A DNA stretch of 64,000 nucleotides. Source: JAGOPO01 sp038065515. GTDB lineage: Bacteria; Patescibacteriota; Minisyncoccia; 2-02-FULL-40-12; GWA2-44-9. The stretch covers positions 1 through 64,000 of the forward strand of contig JBBTQV010000016.1 in NCBI GenBank assembly GCA_038065515.1. The letters run 5' to 3'. Positions 8,170 through 14,902 of the stretch are shown in pieces. Every line of letters starts with the position of its first letter. Position 1 is the stretch's first letter. The notes beneath the pieces were generated by a model. It did no database searches. It was not told the DNA's origin and saw nothing but the letters and a program-made list of their open reading frames with translations. Made by a program: the position numbers and the translations under genes.

Positions 8170-8634
8170 TCACCGCCACCATGTGTCAGGGAGGTCCAGA
8201 ATTGCAATGCGCAACTCCCGCCCCCGTTCGCGCTCCCATGAGGCACCGACCGAACCCTGCCAACCGGGCATGAAGTACATGACATGGATTAAGCGGGTAC
8301 GGAACAACGGCAGGTAAAACTCATTCAGCAATTGCGCACCGCTGTCACCGCGCTTTGAGTGCTTTATTTCAAAAAGAGCGTTCTCGAACGGCAACTGGTT
8401 GAACACGACCAGTCTTCGGCACCGTAGGTACTCGATGGCGCACCAGAAGTGTGCTAGGTTTGCTTCAGTGCTCCCCAGCCCGCCCGATGTGATGGGCCCG
8501 CACACGATACCCACTGGAGGCGGCATACGCGCCGCAATGCGACAGGCAACCACAGAAAGCTCCCCAAACTCCGTCGCTTTCTCGACATCTGCGCAGTCTT
8601 CTTCCGTCCAGTACGGCTCGAGTGGTTCGCTCAT
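8170..8634 (-). CDS. Unknown protein resembling nucleoside 2-deoxyribosyltransferase/DUF4406 folds
   Basis: 154 residues. The segments GIVCGPITSGGLGSTEANL near 42-60 and MYFMPGWQGSVGASWERERG near 120-138 resemble, in order and spacing, the nucleotide-sugar site and the GW..S.GA..E element of DUF4406 and nucleoside 2-deoxyribosyltransferase-like proteins, where the Glu is the catalytic nucleophile. That match is by eye only, so function is tentative. The start at 8634 has a strong GGAAGGGGGAG ribosome site. The unit is monocistronic, divergent from the gene at 8747, and closed by a terminator. Confidence 0.6.
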   Translation of the reverse strand: MSEPLEPYWTEEDCADVEKATEFGELSVVACRIAARMPPPVGIVCGPITSGGLGSTEANLAHFWCAIEYLRCRRLVVFNQLPFENALFEIKHSKRGDSGAQLLNEFYLPLFRTRLIHVMYFMPGWQGSVGASWERERGRELRIAILDLPDTWWR

Positions 8635-8679
8635 AAGCTCCCCCTTCCTTCAATGAACAACCCACGCAAGAGCGTATCA

Positions 8680-8703
8680 CTACTTCCGCGAAGCGGAAAG
8701 TAG
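8680..8703. repeat. Short palindromic element between divergent genes
   Basis: CTACTT-CCGC-GAA-GCGG-AAAGTAG forms a hairpin in either strand. It lies between the ribosome site of the minus gene and the promoter of the plus gene, and resembles the short palindromes dispersed in this window. Confidence 0.55.
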
Positions 8704-8712
8704 GCACGCCCC

Positions 8713-8740
8713 TTGCATCGGAGCCTCGTTGTTTTACAAT
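8713..8740 (+). promoter_or_regulatory. Promoter for 8747-9462, predicted leaderless transcript
   Basis: TTGCAT (8713-8718), 16-base spacer, TACAAT (8735-8740). The ATG at 8747 is exactly where transcription should begin, so the mRNA is probably leaderless; no ribosome site precedes that ATG. Confidence 0.65.
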
Positions 8741-8746
8741 CGATGT

Positions 8747-9184
8747 ATGAGCGAATCTTTTTTGCGCGAAAGCTGGCAGCGCGTAGCCGAGCAAGAGCAG
8801 GAAGTTACCCCTGAAATGCGTGATTTGGAGCTCTATTTTGACATCCGCGAGCGGAGCGATGGAAATGAAAAAATAAAAGCAATCATGGATCGCCTCGACC
8901 ACGATATCGCACAGTACACGGAGGCTCTTTTTCGTAGTGAGCGTGAATGGGTTCGTCGGGAACGCGGAAGTGGCGACAACAGCTCCATTGAGGCTTCCGA
9001 CCGAAACCGTCGAATACTCCACGATTCGCTCATAGATACACTCAATCAACTCTCACGCGCATACCGAACGGCGGGACTTGACAACAAATGGCGAAATATG
9101 CTAGGATTAGACCGTGACCGCTTAGCACTTTGGGCTATGACGATTGCGCGCCAAGTCATGCGCACGGAGGAACCACTATCATGA
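8747..9184 (+). CDS. Helical protein of unknown function
   Basis: 145 residues, charged and predicted nearly all helical (SWQRVAEQEQEVTPEMRDLE, IMDRLDHDIAQYTEALFR), no Cys and no membrane segment. The start at 8747 is fixed by the -10 box seven bases upstream; an in-frame TTG/ATG further up would lie inside the promoter. It is the first gene of a two-gene operon: its TGA overlaps the next ATG (ATGA), and a ribosome site for the second gene lies inside its 3' end. No family was recognised; the layout of two small co-translated soluble proteins is compatible with a partner pair, but no toxin or antitoxin motif is visible. Confidence 0.7.
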   Translation: MSESFLRESWQRVAEQEQEVTPEMRDLELYFDIRERSDGNEKIKAIMDRLDHDIAQYTEALFRSEREWVRRERGSGDNSSIEASDRNRRILHDSLIDTLNQLSRAYRTAGLDNKWRNMLGLDRDRLALWAMTIARQVMRTEEPLS

Positions 9185-9462
9185 CCACGCAGGAGTTACG
9201 AGATCTGTGCCTTACCGACAGTCGCCTCAAGCCATCCTGGCTGAACTTATGGGATGCCATGCTGGCGGTTGCCGAGGTTCGCACTCGGGTCGCGTTCGCC
9301 AAACATGCAAAAAAGCTTCCCGAGCCCATCGATGAGTCGGAACTCGTGCGGTTGATGAAGCGCTTCCATTCACAGCGCAGCACCTTCATCGACGCCGCGC
9401 GACAAAACAACATCTCCACAAAGCCGCCGACACTGGACGAGCTCATTGAGATTGCTACCTGA
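9181..9462 (+). CDS. Small helical protein of unknown function, second gene of the pair
   Basis: 93 residues beginning MTTQELRDLCLTDSRLKPSW. The ATG at 9181 overlaps the preceding stop by four bases (ATGA) and has a GGAGGAACC ribosome site, so translation is coupled to the first gene. The composition is helical and basic/acidic mixed; there are no Cys pairs or membrane segments. The operon ends at a strong terminator a few bases beyond the stop. No family recognised. Confidence 0.7.
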   Translation: MTTQELRDLCLTDSRLKPSWLNLWDAMLAVAEVRTRVAFAKHAKKLPEPIDESELVRLMKRFHSQRSTFIDAARQNNISTKPPTLDELIEIAT

Positions 9463-9465
9463 TTC

Positions 9466-9494
9466 ACCCCGAGATCACTCTCGGGGTTTCGTTT
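9466..9494 (+). terminator. Rho-independent terminator
   Basis: Stem ACCCCGAGA / TCTCGGGGT with loop TCAC (9466-9487), then TTCGTTTT. It overlaps the last codons of the convergent nth-like gene. Confidence 0.85.
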
Positions 9495-10068
9495 TCTGTA
9501 CAAAGAATCTCGCAAGCGGTTCGTCGGAGTGGTTCTTCTTCCTTGCGGGTGAGTACATCCGACCGTACTCAATGATGCGATAGGTCAGTGCGGGCCATTC
9601 TTTTTTTGGGAACAGTTTCATCAAATCGCGCTCGACTTCCGTGGCGTTTTTCCCGGTGCTTAAGCCCCATTGCCGCGCAAACCGGAGTACATGGGTGTCC
9701 ACGGCTATTCCCTCCACCACGCCGTACACCGTACCCAGGACGACATTGGCGGTCTTGCGGGCCACGCCGGGTAGCGTGAGCATTTCCCTCATCGTCCGCG
9801 GCAGTTTGCCGCCGAATTTTGTTTTGAGCATCTTGGCAGCAGCCAGAATATTTTTGGTTTTGTTGCGATAAAATCCGGTCTGATAAATATCGCGCTCAAA
9901 TACGCGTGGTTTTGCTCTGACATAGTCGTCGAGCGCCCGGTATTTCCTGAACAGCGCCTTCGTGACCTCATTAACCTTCTTGTCTGTGCACTGTGCCGAC
10001 AGTTGCACCGCGACCATGCACTCCCACGGGGTACGATACTGCAGCGCCATCTTCGCGCGCGGAAACAA
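9475..10068 (-). CDS. nth: Endonuclease III-like DNA glycosylase without Fe-S cysteines
   Basis: 197 residues from the first canonical start (TTG, 10068). The family core is clear: MVAVQLSAQCTDKKVNE, the helix-hairpin-helix LPGVARKTANVVLGT with the catalytic Lys, and GIAVDTHVLRFAR with the catalytic Asp. It removes oxidised pyrimidines and nicks the AP site by beta-elimination. The C-terminal Cys-X6-Cys-X2-Cys-X5-Cys cluster is replaced by YGRMYSPARKKNHSDEPL. The frame stays open upstream of the TTG and encodes AAEILRILKRLFPRAK, which looks like the normal Nth N-terminus, but no ATG, GTG or TTG occurs there; a non-canonical start is possible. Confidence 0.9.
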   Translation of the reverse strand: MFPRAKMALQYRTPWECMVAVQLSAQCTDKKVNEVTKALFRKYRALDDYVRAKPRVFERDIYQTGFYRNKTKNILAAAKMLKTKFGGKLPRTMREMLTLPGVARKTANVVLGTVYGVVEGIAVDTHVLRFARQWGLSTGKNATEVERDLMKLFPKKEWPALTYRIIEYGRMYSPARKKNHSDEPLARFFVQKTKPRE

Positions 10069-10108
10069 CCGCTTCAGTATGCGCAGTATTTCCGCCGCCC
10101 GCCAGCTA

Positions 10109-10137
10109 TTGTCTTTATGCGTCGTATGTGTTATACT
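10109..10137 (+). promoter_or_regulatory. Promoter of the gene at 10159
   Basis: TTGTCT (10109-10114), 17-base spacer, extended -10 TGTTATACT ending at 10137. A consensus ribosome site TAGGAGGT (10143-10150) precedes the ATG. Confidence 0.75.
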
Positions 10138-10158
10138 TTGTATAGGAGGTTAGTTAGT

Positions 10159-10464
10159 ATGCCAAACTTAGACAATCTGCGCGACCACAGGCTATACTGC
10201 AATCCGAGCTGCAAAGGTCCTGTTCCCGCCACCGAAGCAAAGCGAAGCGGTGTCGCCGACCGTGAGAGAACCCGCAAGATCGTTCACGGAGCTGTCGAAG
10301 TGTTTCTGTCAGCAGTGCTCGACACTCCGGGTGACAAGCCCCTGGATGTGGAGCGACTCTGGGCCGAGGCCAAGCCCGTCGTCATCGAAGCCGCCCGCGA
10401 ATATCGCGCCCGCGCCCGACAGCGATTCGCCGAAGACGCGGTGGCCACCGAGTCTCTTGGTTAG
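10159..10464 (+). CDS. Small protein of unknown function
   Basis: 101 residues. The start is decided by the near-perfect AGGAGGT eight bases upstream and an extended -10 promoter. The N-terminus has a CNPSC motif (residues about 14-18) and the rest is helical and Arg/Glu/Ala-rich (KIVHGAVEVFLSAV, VVIEAAREYRARARQRF). A single CxxxC is not enough to propose metal binding. It is a monocistronic unit with consensus promoter, ribosome site and terminator, divergent from the nth-like gene. No family recognised. Confidence 0.7.
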   Translation: MPNLDNLRDHRLYCNPSCKGPVPATEAKRSGVADRERTRKIVHGAVEVFLSAVLDTPGDKPLDVERLWAEAKPVVIEAAREYRARARQRFAEDAVATESLG

Positions 10465-10482
10465 CCCGCACTCTGTCACCCC

Positions 10483-10514
10483 GAAGTCCCGCCACGGCGG
10501 GGCTTCTCTTTTTT
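10483..10514 (+). terminator. Rho-independent terminator
   Basis: Eleven-base stem GAAGTCCCGCC / GGCGGGGCTTC (one T-G pair) at 10483-10506, followed by T-rich sequence to 10514, which touches the 3' end of the convergent pspC-like gene. Confidence 0.9.
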
Positions 10515-10803
10515 ACATGTTCTGACCGCGGTCCATATTCTCAACTGGTTCGGGTGTCACATCCTTCGGCTCCTGGTCACGCGCCACAGTGTCTTGTGCA
10601 GGGTCAATGGGCATAAGAACAACACCGACAATATACGCGAGAACCATCGGCCACCAACCGGAAAAGAACGCCACCGCGGCCATCAGTAACCGTATAAATA
10701 TGACATCGACCTGCAGGTAATGCGCCAGCCCCGACCCGACCCCGAATACCAGGCCGTCTTTCGGAGAGCGGTACAATTTTTTGTTTTTCAGATGCTCAAA
10801 CAT
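10513..10803 (-). CDS. PspC-domain membrane protein
   Basis: 96 residues. The PspC domain covers most of the protein: KKLYRSPKDGLVFGVGSGLA, followed by a hydrophobic pair of helices (IFIRLLMAAVAFFSGWWPMV, AYIVGVVLMPID). PspC proteins sit in the cytoplasmic membrane and in other bacteria take part in envelope-stress responses. The C-terminal 25 residues are acidic and probably cytoplasmic. The gene lies ten bases after xseB in the same direction, so it is probably in the xseA-xseB transcript. Confidence 0.85.
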   Translation of the reverse strand: MFEHLKNKKLYRSPKDGLVFGVGSGLAHYLQVDVIFIRLLMAAVAFFSGWWPMVLAYIVGVVLMPIDPAQDTVARDQEPKDVTPEPVENMDRGQNM

Positions 10804-10813
10804 AATGGCGTTG

Positions 10814-11029
10814 TTATGATTCCGGCTCTTCCAAATCTCGTTTGAGCTCCTCGAATTCGTTTTCCACCTCTTTCAGACGCCCGCGGAGGTCTTTGATGAG
10901 TCCAGCGCCTTCGCGAACCCTTTTCAGGCCCTCCTCGACCTGCACCTCGGACTGCTCGTCAAACCATTCGATAATTTTCTCAAGTTTGCCCAGCGACTGC
11001 GAAATCGTTTCTTTATCTTCTTTTTTCAT
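10814..11029 (-). CDS. xseB: Exodeoxyribonuclease VII small subunit-like protein
   Basis: 71 residues, entirely helical and charged. LEKIIEWFDEQSEVQVEEGL, KRVREGAGLIKDL and RGRLKEVENEFEEL follow the XseB pattern of two helices (usually LEEIV..LE.G...LEE.L.L.E.G..L...C...L..AE). It follows xseA in the same direction, which supports the call; the sequence is divergent. XseB subunits wrap the C-terminal helices of XseA. The 156-base gap from xseA is filled by a long palindrome and no ribosome site is visible before the ATG. Confidence 0.75.
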   Translation of the reverse strand: MKKEDKETISQSLGKLEKIIEWFDEQSEVQVEEGLKRVREGAGLIKDLRGRLKEVENEFEELKRDLEEPES

Positions 11030-11030
11030 A

Positions 11031-11186
11031 GATCTACTGTTTAATAATTTTCATAACGAAATGCTAAGATTCTGAGCGAGGCGAAGTAAGAATTCTGAAG
11101 CATATCGGTTGATATGTCGAAGAATTATTATGAAGCCGTAGCCAGAATATGAGCATTGGAGTTGAAAGGTTATTGAACAGTAGGTC
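11031..11186. repeat. 156-base imperfect palindrome filling the xseA-xseB gap
   Basis: Two 76-base arms (11031-11106 and 11111-11186) align end to end without gaps around the loop GGTT; 49 of 76 positions pair, and four more become G-U pairs in RNA. Best blocks: CTACTGTT-AATAA at the ends, AATGCT..ATTCTG, AATTCT, and CATATC next to the loop. It could be a MITE/REP-like insertion or a structured RNA. Confidence 0.75.
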
Positions 11187-12403
11187 TATTGTTCAGATTG
11201 TAATTCTTTTACTTCGCTTGCGAAAGCCCCCTTTGCCAGACGGGTGTTAACGACCTGTCCGTGCCGCAACTGACTTGCCGAGCGGATGACCGCGCCTGCA
11301 TCATCGGTCACGATGCTGTACCCGAGCCGGAGTTGTCGCTCCGGGCTCACCGCGACCAGCTGACGCTCTGCGGCATCAATTGTTTGCTGTATCTGTCCGA
11401 TGACCTGTCCCACCCGTTGCATTGCAAGTGCGATGCGCTGTTGCAACCGCTGGCCCGCTCCCAAAATACGCTGCACAAATCCGTCCAACCGGTGCCACGC
11501 ACCGTCGAGTCTGCCTTGTTCGGTATCGATAGCCCGCTCCATCGCATACAATAGCGTGTCCGCCTGACCCGAAATGTTACGAAGCCGATCCCACGATGCG
11601 TTGATGAGTATCGCGGTTGCTGTTGGCGTGCTGGCACTCGCATCGGCCGCCATCTGCGCCAGCGGCACATCGCGGTCATGACCGATGGAAATAATGGTAG
11701 GGACACGGGAAGCAAACACCGCCCGCACCACCAGCTCGTTGTTGAATGCCTGCAAATCTTCCATCGAGCCTCCCCCGCGAATAACCACCAGCACATCGAT
11801 AGATTGCTTCCTGCGATTGAACGACCCGATTGCGGAGACAACTTGGTTCACTGCGGCCGCGCCTTCAACGCGCACATCACGGTGGTACACTTTCATGCCC
11901 AGCGCTGCCAGATTGCGCCGAAAATCGTCGATGACCGCACCGGTCTTACTGGTAATCAATCCGACCCGCGCAATGAATTCAGACAGCGCCCGTTTTCGTG
12001 CAAACAGCCCTTCTTCTTCAAGCTTTTTCTTCAGTGCTTCGTATGCCTTTTTCAGCGAGCCCTCCCCCACGGGTTCGAGTGTTTCCACCTTGAATGAGAA
12101 TCTTCCTTTTGGTTTATAAATGGACGGAATACCACCGACTTTTACCTGCATACCGTCTTCGATAACAATGCCCAGCCCCCGGTATGCATACGGACTCATA
12201 TAGCAATCCATCACCCCGCCCGCTTCCGCATCTTTGAGCGAAAAATACATGCCGGTCGGATGCGGCCGTGCACCGATGACCTCGCCTTGTACAAAAAAAT
12301 CATGCGCTCCGAGAATCTCATTGATGAAATCCAAAAACTCGCCCACCGAGAATACGGCTGGCGGCATATTGGGACGGTTACCGAATAGTGGTTCTTGAGT
12401 CAT
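11186..12403 (-). CDS. xseA: Exodeoxyribonuclease VII large subunit
   Basis: 405 residues from the ATG at 12403; the longer frame from 12454 would run deep into the preceding gene. Seen: N-terminal OB fold (FFVQGEVIGARPHPTGMYFS), the catalytic-domain block VIRGGGSMEDLQAFNNE near residue 215-230, SIGHDRDVPLAQMAADASAS, and a long C-terminal coiled coil that holds XseB copies. It degrades single-stranded DNA from either end. The start overlaps the capA-like gene by 26 bases, so the genes are co-transcribed. Confidence 0.93.
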   Translation of the reverse strand: MTQEPLFGNRPNMPPAVFSVGEFLDFINEILGAHDFFVQGEVIGARPHPTGMYFSLKDAEAGGVMDCYMSPYAYRGLGIVIEDGMQVKVGGIPSIYKPKGRFSFKVETLEPVGEGSLKKAYEALKKKLEEEGLFARKRALSEFIARVGLITSKTGAVIDDFRRNLAALGMKVYHRDVRVEGAAAVNQVVSAIGSFNRRKQSIDVLVVIRGGGSMEDLQAFNNELVVRAVFASRVPTIISIGHDRDVPLAQMAADASASTPTATAILINASWDRLRNISGQADTLLYAMERAIDTEQGRLDGAWHRLDGFVQRILGAGQRLQQRIALAMQRVGQVIGQIQQTIDAAERQLVAVSPERQLRLGYSIVTDDAGAVIRSASQLRHGQVVNTRLAKGAFASEVKELQSEQ

Positions 12404-13382
12404 GAATGGCCACTTGATACTGGTTCGAAATATCCACAGGAATTTGGGAAACATCGGCGATGCGGCCGCCCGTAACGGTCACCACCAACAACAACCCTTT
12501 GCGTGTCTCTTCCGAAAAGTTCTGGTCAAAAACGAAATTACCCAACGAATACGCTATCCATTTCCCTCCGTAGCGCTCTACATCTTGTACCACATGCGGA
12601 TGCGTGCCGACAACAAGATCGGCTCCCGCATCGATAATCGCGTGGTACATCCGCCCTTGCACAGCATTATGCAGTAATTCATATTCCGTGCCCGAGTGAA
12701 CGGAAACCACCACGACATCCGCCATCGTACGCGCCCGAGCTACATCTTCTTTCATCCGCTGTTCATCCCAGATGTTAGCGCCGGAATGACTGGCGAGAGC
12801 TCCGGCGGAAGCGGGCAGCAGATCGGTATACGCGAGATACGCAATGCGCGCCCCTCGCACGGTGCGCACGACCGGCAAGCGCGCCTCTGCGGCATTTCTG
12901 CCTCCGCCGACCGCGCTGATGTCATTGACGGCTAGGTAACCGAGCGTATCGGTGAACGCCTGTGGTCCGAAGTCCCAGATGTGATTATTTGCCACCGACA
13001 ACACATCGAAACCGGCATTCACCAGCCCAACAACGGCCTTCGGGTCGGCACGGAAGCAAAAACCGCAACCGTTTTTTGCGCCACGGGTCGAAACGGTAGT
13101 CTCGAGATTTGCAAACGCGAGATCGGCAGATGCGGTCACTGAAGCGATGCGGGAGAACGGCCAGAGCCAGTCGCGCTTGGCGTTCATACTGTCACCCACC
13201 GAACGCGACAGCATGATGTCGCCTGCAAACAGGAGCATCACCGGTTGCGCGTCGCGGACAATCGGCATCGGCGTGGTGCCCGCAACAATCCGCACAGTGC
13301 GCGTGCCGAGAGGATACAAAACGACGGCCCATGCGGAGGCCGCCAACAGCAGGACGATCACAATTACTTGCCAGTGCTTCAT
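12378..13382 (-). CDS. CapA-family poly-gamma-glutamate synthesis-like metallophosphatase
   Basis: 334 residues from the ATG at 13382. One N-terminal membrane anchor (VIVIVLLLAASAWAVVLYPL) puts the catalytic domain outside the cytoplasmic membrane. CapA/PGA_cap motifs: LLFAGDIMLSRSVG, FANLETTVS, SVANNHIWDFG, VVSVHSGTEYE, VVGTHPHVVQDVE and IAYSLGNFVFDQ. The Asp, Asn and His residues are those that bind metal in this calcineurin-like fold. True poly-gamma-glutamate production would also need CapB/CapC, which are not here, so the substrate is unknown. The 3' end overlaps xseA. Confidence 0.88.
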   Translation of the reverse strand: MKHWQVIVIVLLLAASAWAVVLYPLGTRTVRIVAGTTPMPIVRDAQPVMLLFAGDIMLSRSVGDSMNAKRDWLWPFSRIASVTASADLAFANLETTVSTRGAKNGCGFCFRADPKAVVGLVNAGFDVLSVANNHIWDFGPQAFTDTLGYLAVNDISAVGGGRNAAEARLPVVRTVRGARIAYLAYTDLLPASAGALASHSGANIWDEQRMKEDVARARTMADVVVVSVHSGTEYELLHNAVQGRMYHAIIDAGADLVVGTHPHVVQDVERYGGKWIAYSLGNFVFDQNFSEETRKGLLLVVTVTGGRIADVSQIPVDISNQYQVAIHDSRTTIR

Positions 13383-13389
13383 CCTTGCA

Positions 13390-13695
13390 TCAATAATACG
13401 AGAGTAACAGATACCCGATAAAGCCGATTGCGAATGATACTGCGGCAACCGCAATCAGATGCGGATCATAACTGCGCGGCGCAATGCGTTCTGCCACTGA
13501 AGGGCGGGGTGCCACAGGCACAGGTTCGCAGATTACGGTCTCTTTCGGGGTAGTAATTTTGCGATACAACTCCATTGCATCCTGAATGTCCACCTTATAC
13601 CATCCCGCCTTGTGCAAGCGCTCAATAATATCGGCGTCGCTTGCGTCACATCCTTTCGCCTTGCGAATAAACTCCAAAAGCGCGTGATAAGTCAT
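13390..13695 (-). CDS. Small single-TM protein with N-terminal 'AGW' helical domain
   Basis: 101 residues. Residues 1-45 (LLEFIRKAKGCDASDADI ... HKAGWYKVDIQDAMELYRK) match the N-terminal module of the protein at 6582-7271: a helix, a loop, then AGW...DI..A. A linker leads to a C-terminal hydrophobic helix (LIAVAAVSFAIGFIGYLLLS), so this is a tail-anchored protein with its domain in the cytoplasm. It ends seven bases before the CapA-like start, so probably in the same operon. Function unknown. Confidence 0.75.
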   Translation of the reverse strand: MTYHALLEFIRKAKGCDASDADIIERLHKAGWYKVDIQDAMELYRKITTPKETVICEPVPVAPRPSVAERIAPRSYDPHLIAVAAVSFAIGFIGYLLLSYY

Positions 13696-13735
13696 ACATC
13701 TATCATATCACAGCAAACGCGTATATGATGTGCAC

Positions 13736-14452
13736 ATGCGCATCCAGAAATATATGTCCGAGCAAAGCATGGCATCCCGGCGTGAAGCCGAACGGCTTAT
13801 CAAGCGAGGCCTGGTCTCGGTCAACGGCACGGTCGTGCGCGAAATGGGTGTACAAATCGACCCCGCCAAAGATACGGTGGAAGTTCTTCCGTTCGCGAAG
13901 AAAGAAATGACCGCCAAACAAACCATTGCTCTCTACAAACCCCGCGGCATCGCGTCATCGCGAGTCCGTGCCGAGGGCACATCGGTGTACGATCTCTTCC
14001 CGAAATTTTCCGGCCTCGATATCGTCGGGCGGCTGGATAAAGCAAGTGAGGGCCTTCTGATGCTGTCCGACGACGGCGTGATCGCCAAAGCCGTGACCGG
14101 TGCGGCGCATGTGGTGGAAAAAGAATACGAGGTTGCGGTGCGCGAAGAGGTCAATGCCGGTCGTTTGAAGATGTTAGAACCGGGCATTGAACTCGAAGAC
14201 GGCATGACACTGCCGGCGAAAACGCACTTCATCAACAAGCATCTCTTCCGGATTGTCTTACGCGAGGGGCGCAAGCATCAGATTCGGCGGATGTGTGAGT
14301 TCCTGCACCTCACCGTTGTGTACCTCAAGCGTCTCCGTATCGGTCCGGTCGTGTTGAGCGGTCTGAAGCCGGGCGAATACCGCCTGCTTACTCCGCAGGA
14401 GATAGCGCTGTTGAAACGGTCAGTTTCTAATTCGCCAAAACCCCGATCTTAA
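13736..14452 (+). CDS. 16S/23S rRNA pseudouridine synthase, RluB/RsuA family
   Basis: 238 residues. An N-terminal S4 RNA-binding domain (MRIQKYMSEQSMASRREAER) is followed by the synthase domain with GRLDKASEGLLMLSDDG, whose Asp is the catalytic nucleophile, and HQIRRMCEFLHLTVVYLKR, characteristic of the RluB/E/F and RsuA group. Which uridine is modified cannot be told. The ATG at 13736 lies six bases after a TATGAT -10 box (13724-13729), pointing to a leaderless mRNA. The 3' end overlaps the convergent cytochrome b5-like frame by 26 bases. Confidence 0.9.
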   Translation: MRIQKYMSEQSMASRREAERLIKRGLVSVNGTVVREMGVQIDPAKDTVEVLPFAKKEMTAKQTIALYKPRGIASSRVRAEGTSVYDLFPKFSGLDIVGRLDKASEGLLMLSDDGVIAKAVTGAAHVVEKEYEVAVREEVNAGRLKMLEPGIELEDGMTLPAKTHFINKHLFRIVLREGRKHQIRRMCEFLHLTVVYLKRLRIGPVVLSGLKPGEYRLLTPQEIALLKRSVSNSPKPRS

Positions 14453-14726
14453 ATCCTGCAAGTTCGTTTGCAGGTTTTCGCGCACCACCGTGCTGACCGT
14501 TGTATAAAGCCGATCCATCAATCCCGCACAGCATCTCAATGGTACCCGCGCCTCCGGAGTGCGCATTGAAGAATGAGGTAACATCATACACTGCACCGTT
14601 GATAGCGGTCCAGCAGCTGGAGCGGGAGTTGTGTGCGGCAACCTGCGCCATTGTGTAATTTCCCGCAGGCAACGGTGTGGGAGTTTTTGAGACGACACCG
14701 CTTGGTGTCGGAGTAGAGGTCGGCAC
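14427..14726 (-). CDS. Cytochrome b5-like heme-binding domain, N-terminus apparently lost
   Basis: The C-terminal 75 residues match a cytochrome b5 fold: YTMAQVAAHNSRSSCWTAIN, GAVYDVTSFFNAHSGG with the first heme His, and ALYNGQHGGARKP with the second. Upstream is a Pro/Thr-rich linker (TPTPSGVGVPTSTPTPSG) like that of the exported cupredoxin at 22719-23204, but no signal peptide or anchor is left: the frame runs straight into the 3' end of tRNA-Gln. The GTG at 14726 is the only usable start that keeps most of the linker; an ATG at 14651 would remove part of the domain. It may be a truncated remnant rather than an active gene. Confidence 0.6.
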   Translation of the reverse strand: MPTSTPTPSGVVSKTPTPLPAGNYTMAQVAAHNSRSSCWTAINGAVYDVTSFFNAHSGGAGTIEMLCGIDGSALYNGQHGGARKPANELAGFKIGVLAN

Positions 14727-14764
14727 ACCAACACCGCTCGGCGTTGGTGTCAGTCCGGTCGGCG

Positions 14765-14838
14765 TGGCTGCGGGACCTGGATTCGAACCAAGATATTCAC
14801 CTCCAGAGGGTGACGGCCTACCGTTAGCCGATCCCGCA
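14765..14838 (-). tRNA. tRNA-Gln(CUG)
   Basis: Cloverleaf on the minus strand: acceptor TGCGGGA/TCCCGCA, D arm GGC/GCC, anticodon stem TCACC/GGTGA with loop CTCTGGA, T arm CTTGG-TTCGAAT-CCAGG, discriminator G and an encoded CCA. The weak first pair and G73 are typical identity features of tRNA-Gln. It lies between ftsX and the cytochrome b5-like remnant. Confidence 0.92.
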
Positions 14839-14902
14839 AAATGCGCAGAAATCATACAACAAAAAAGACCAGTTTGCAATGGCCAAAAGCAACTCGCTGA
14901 AA

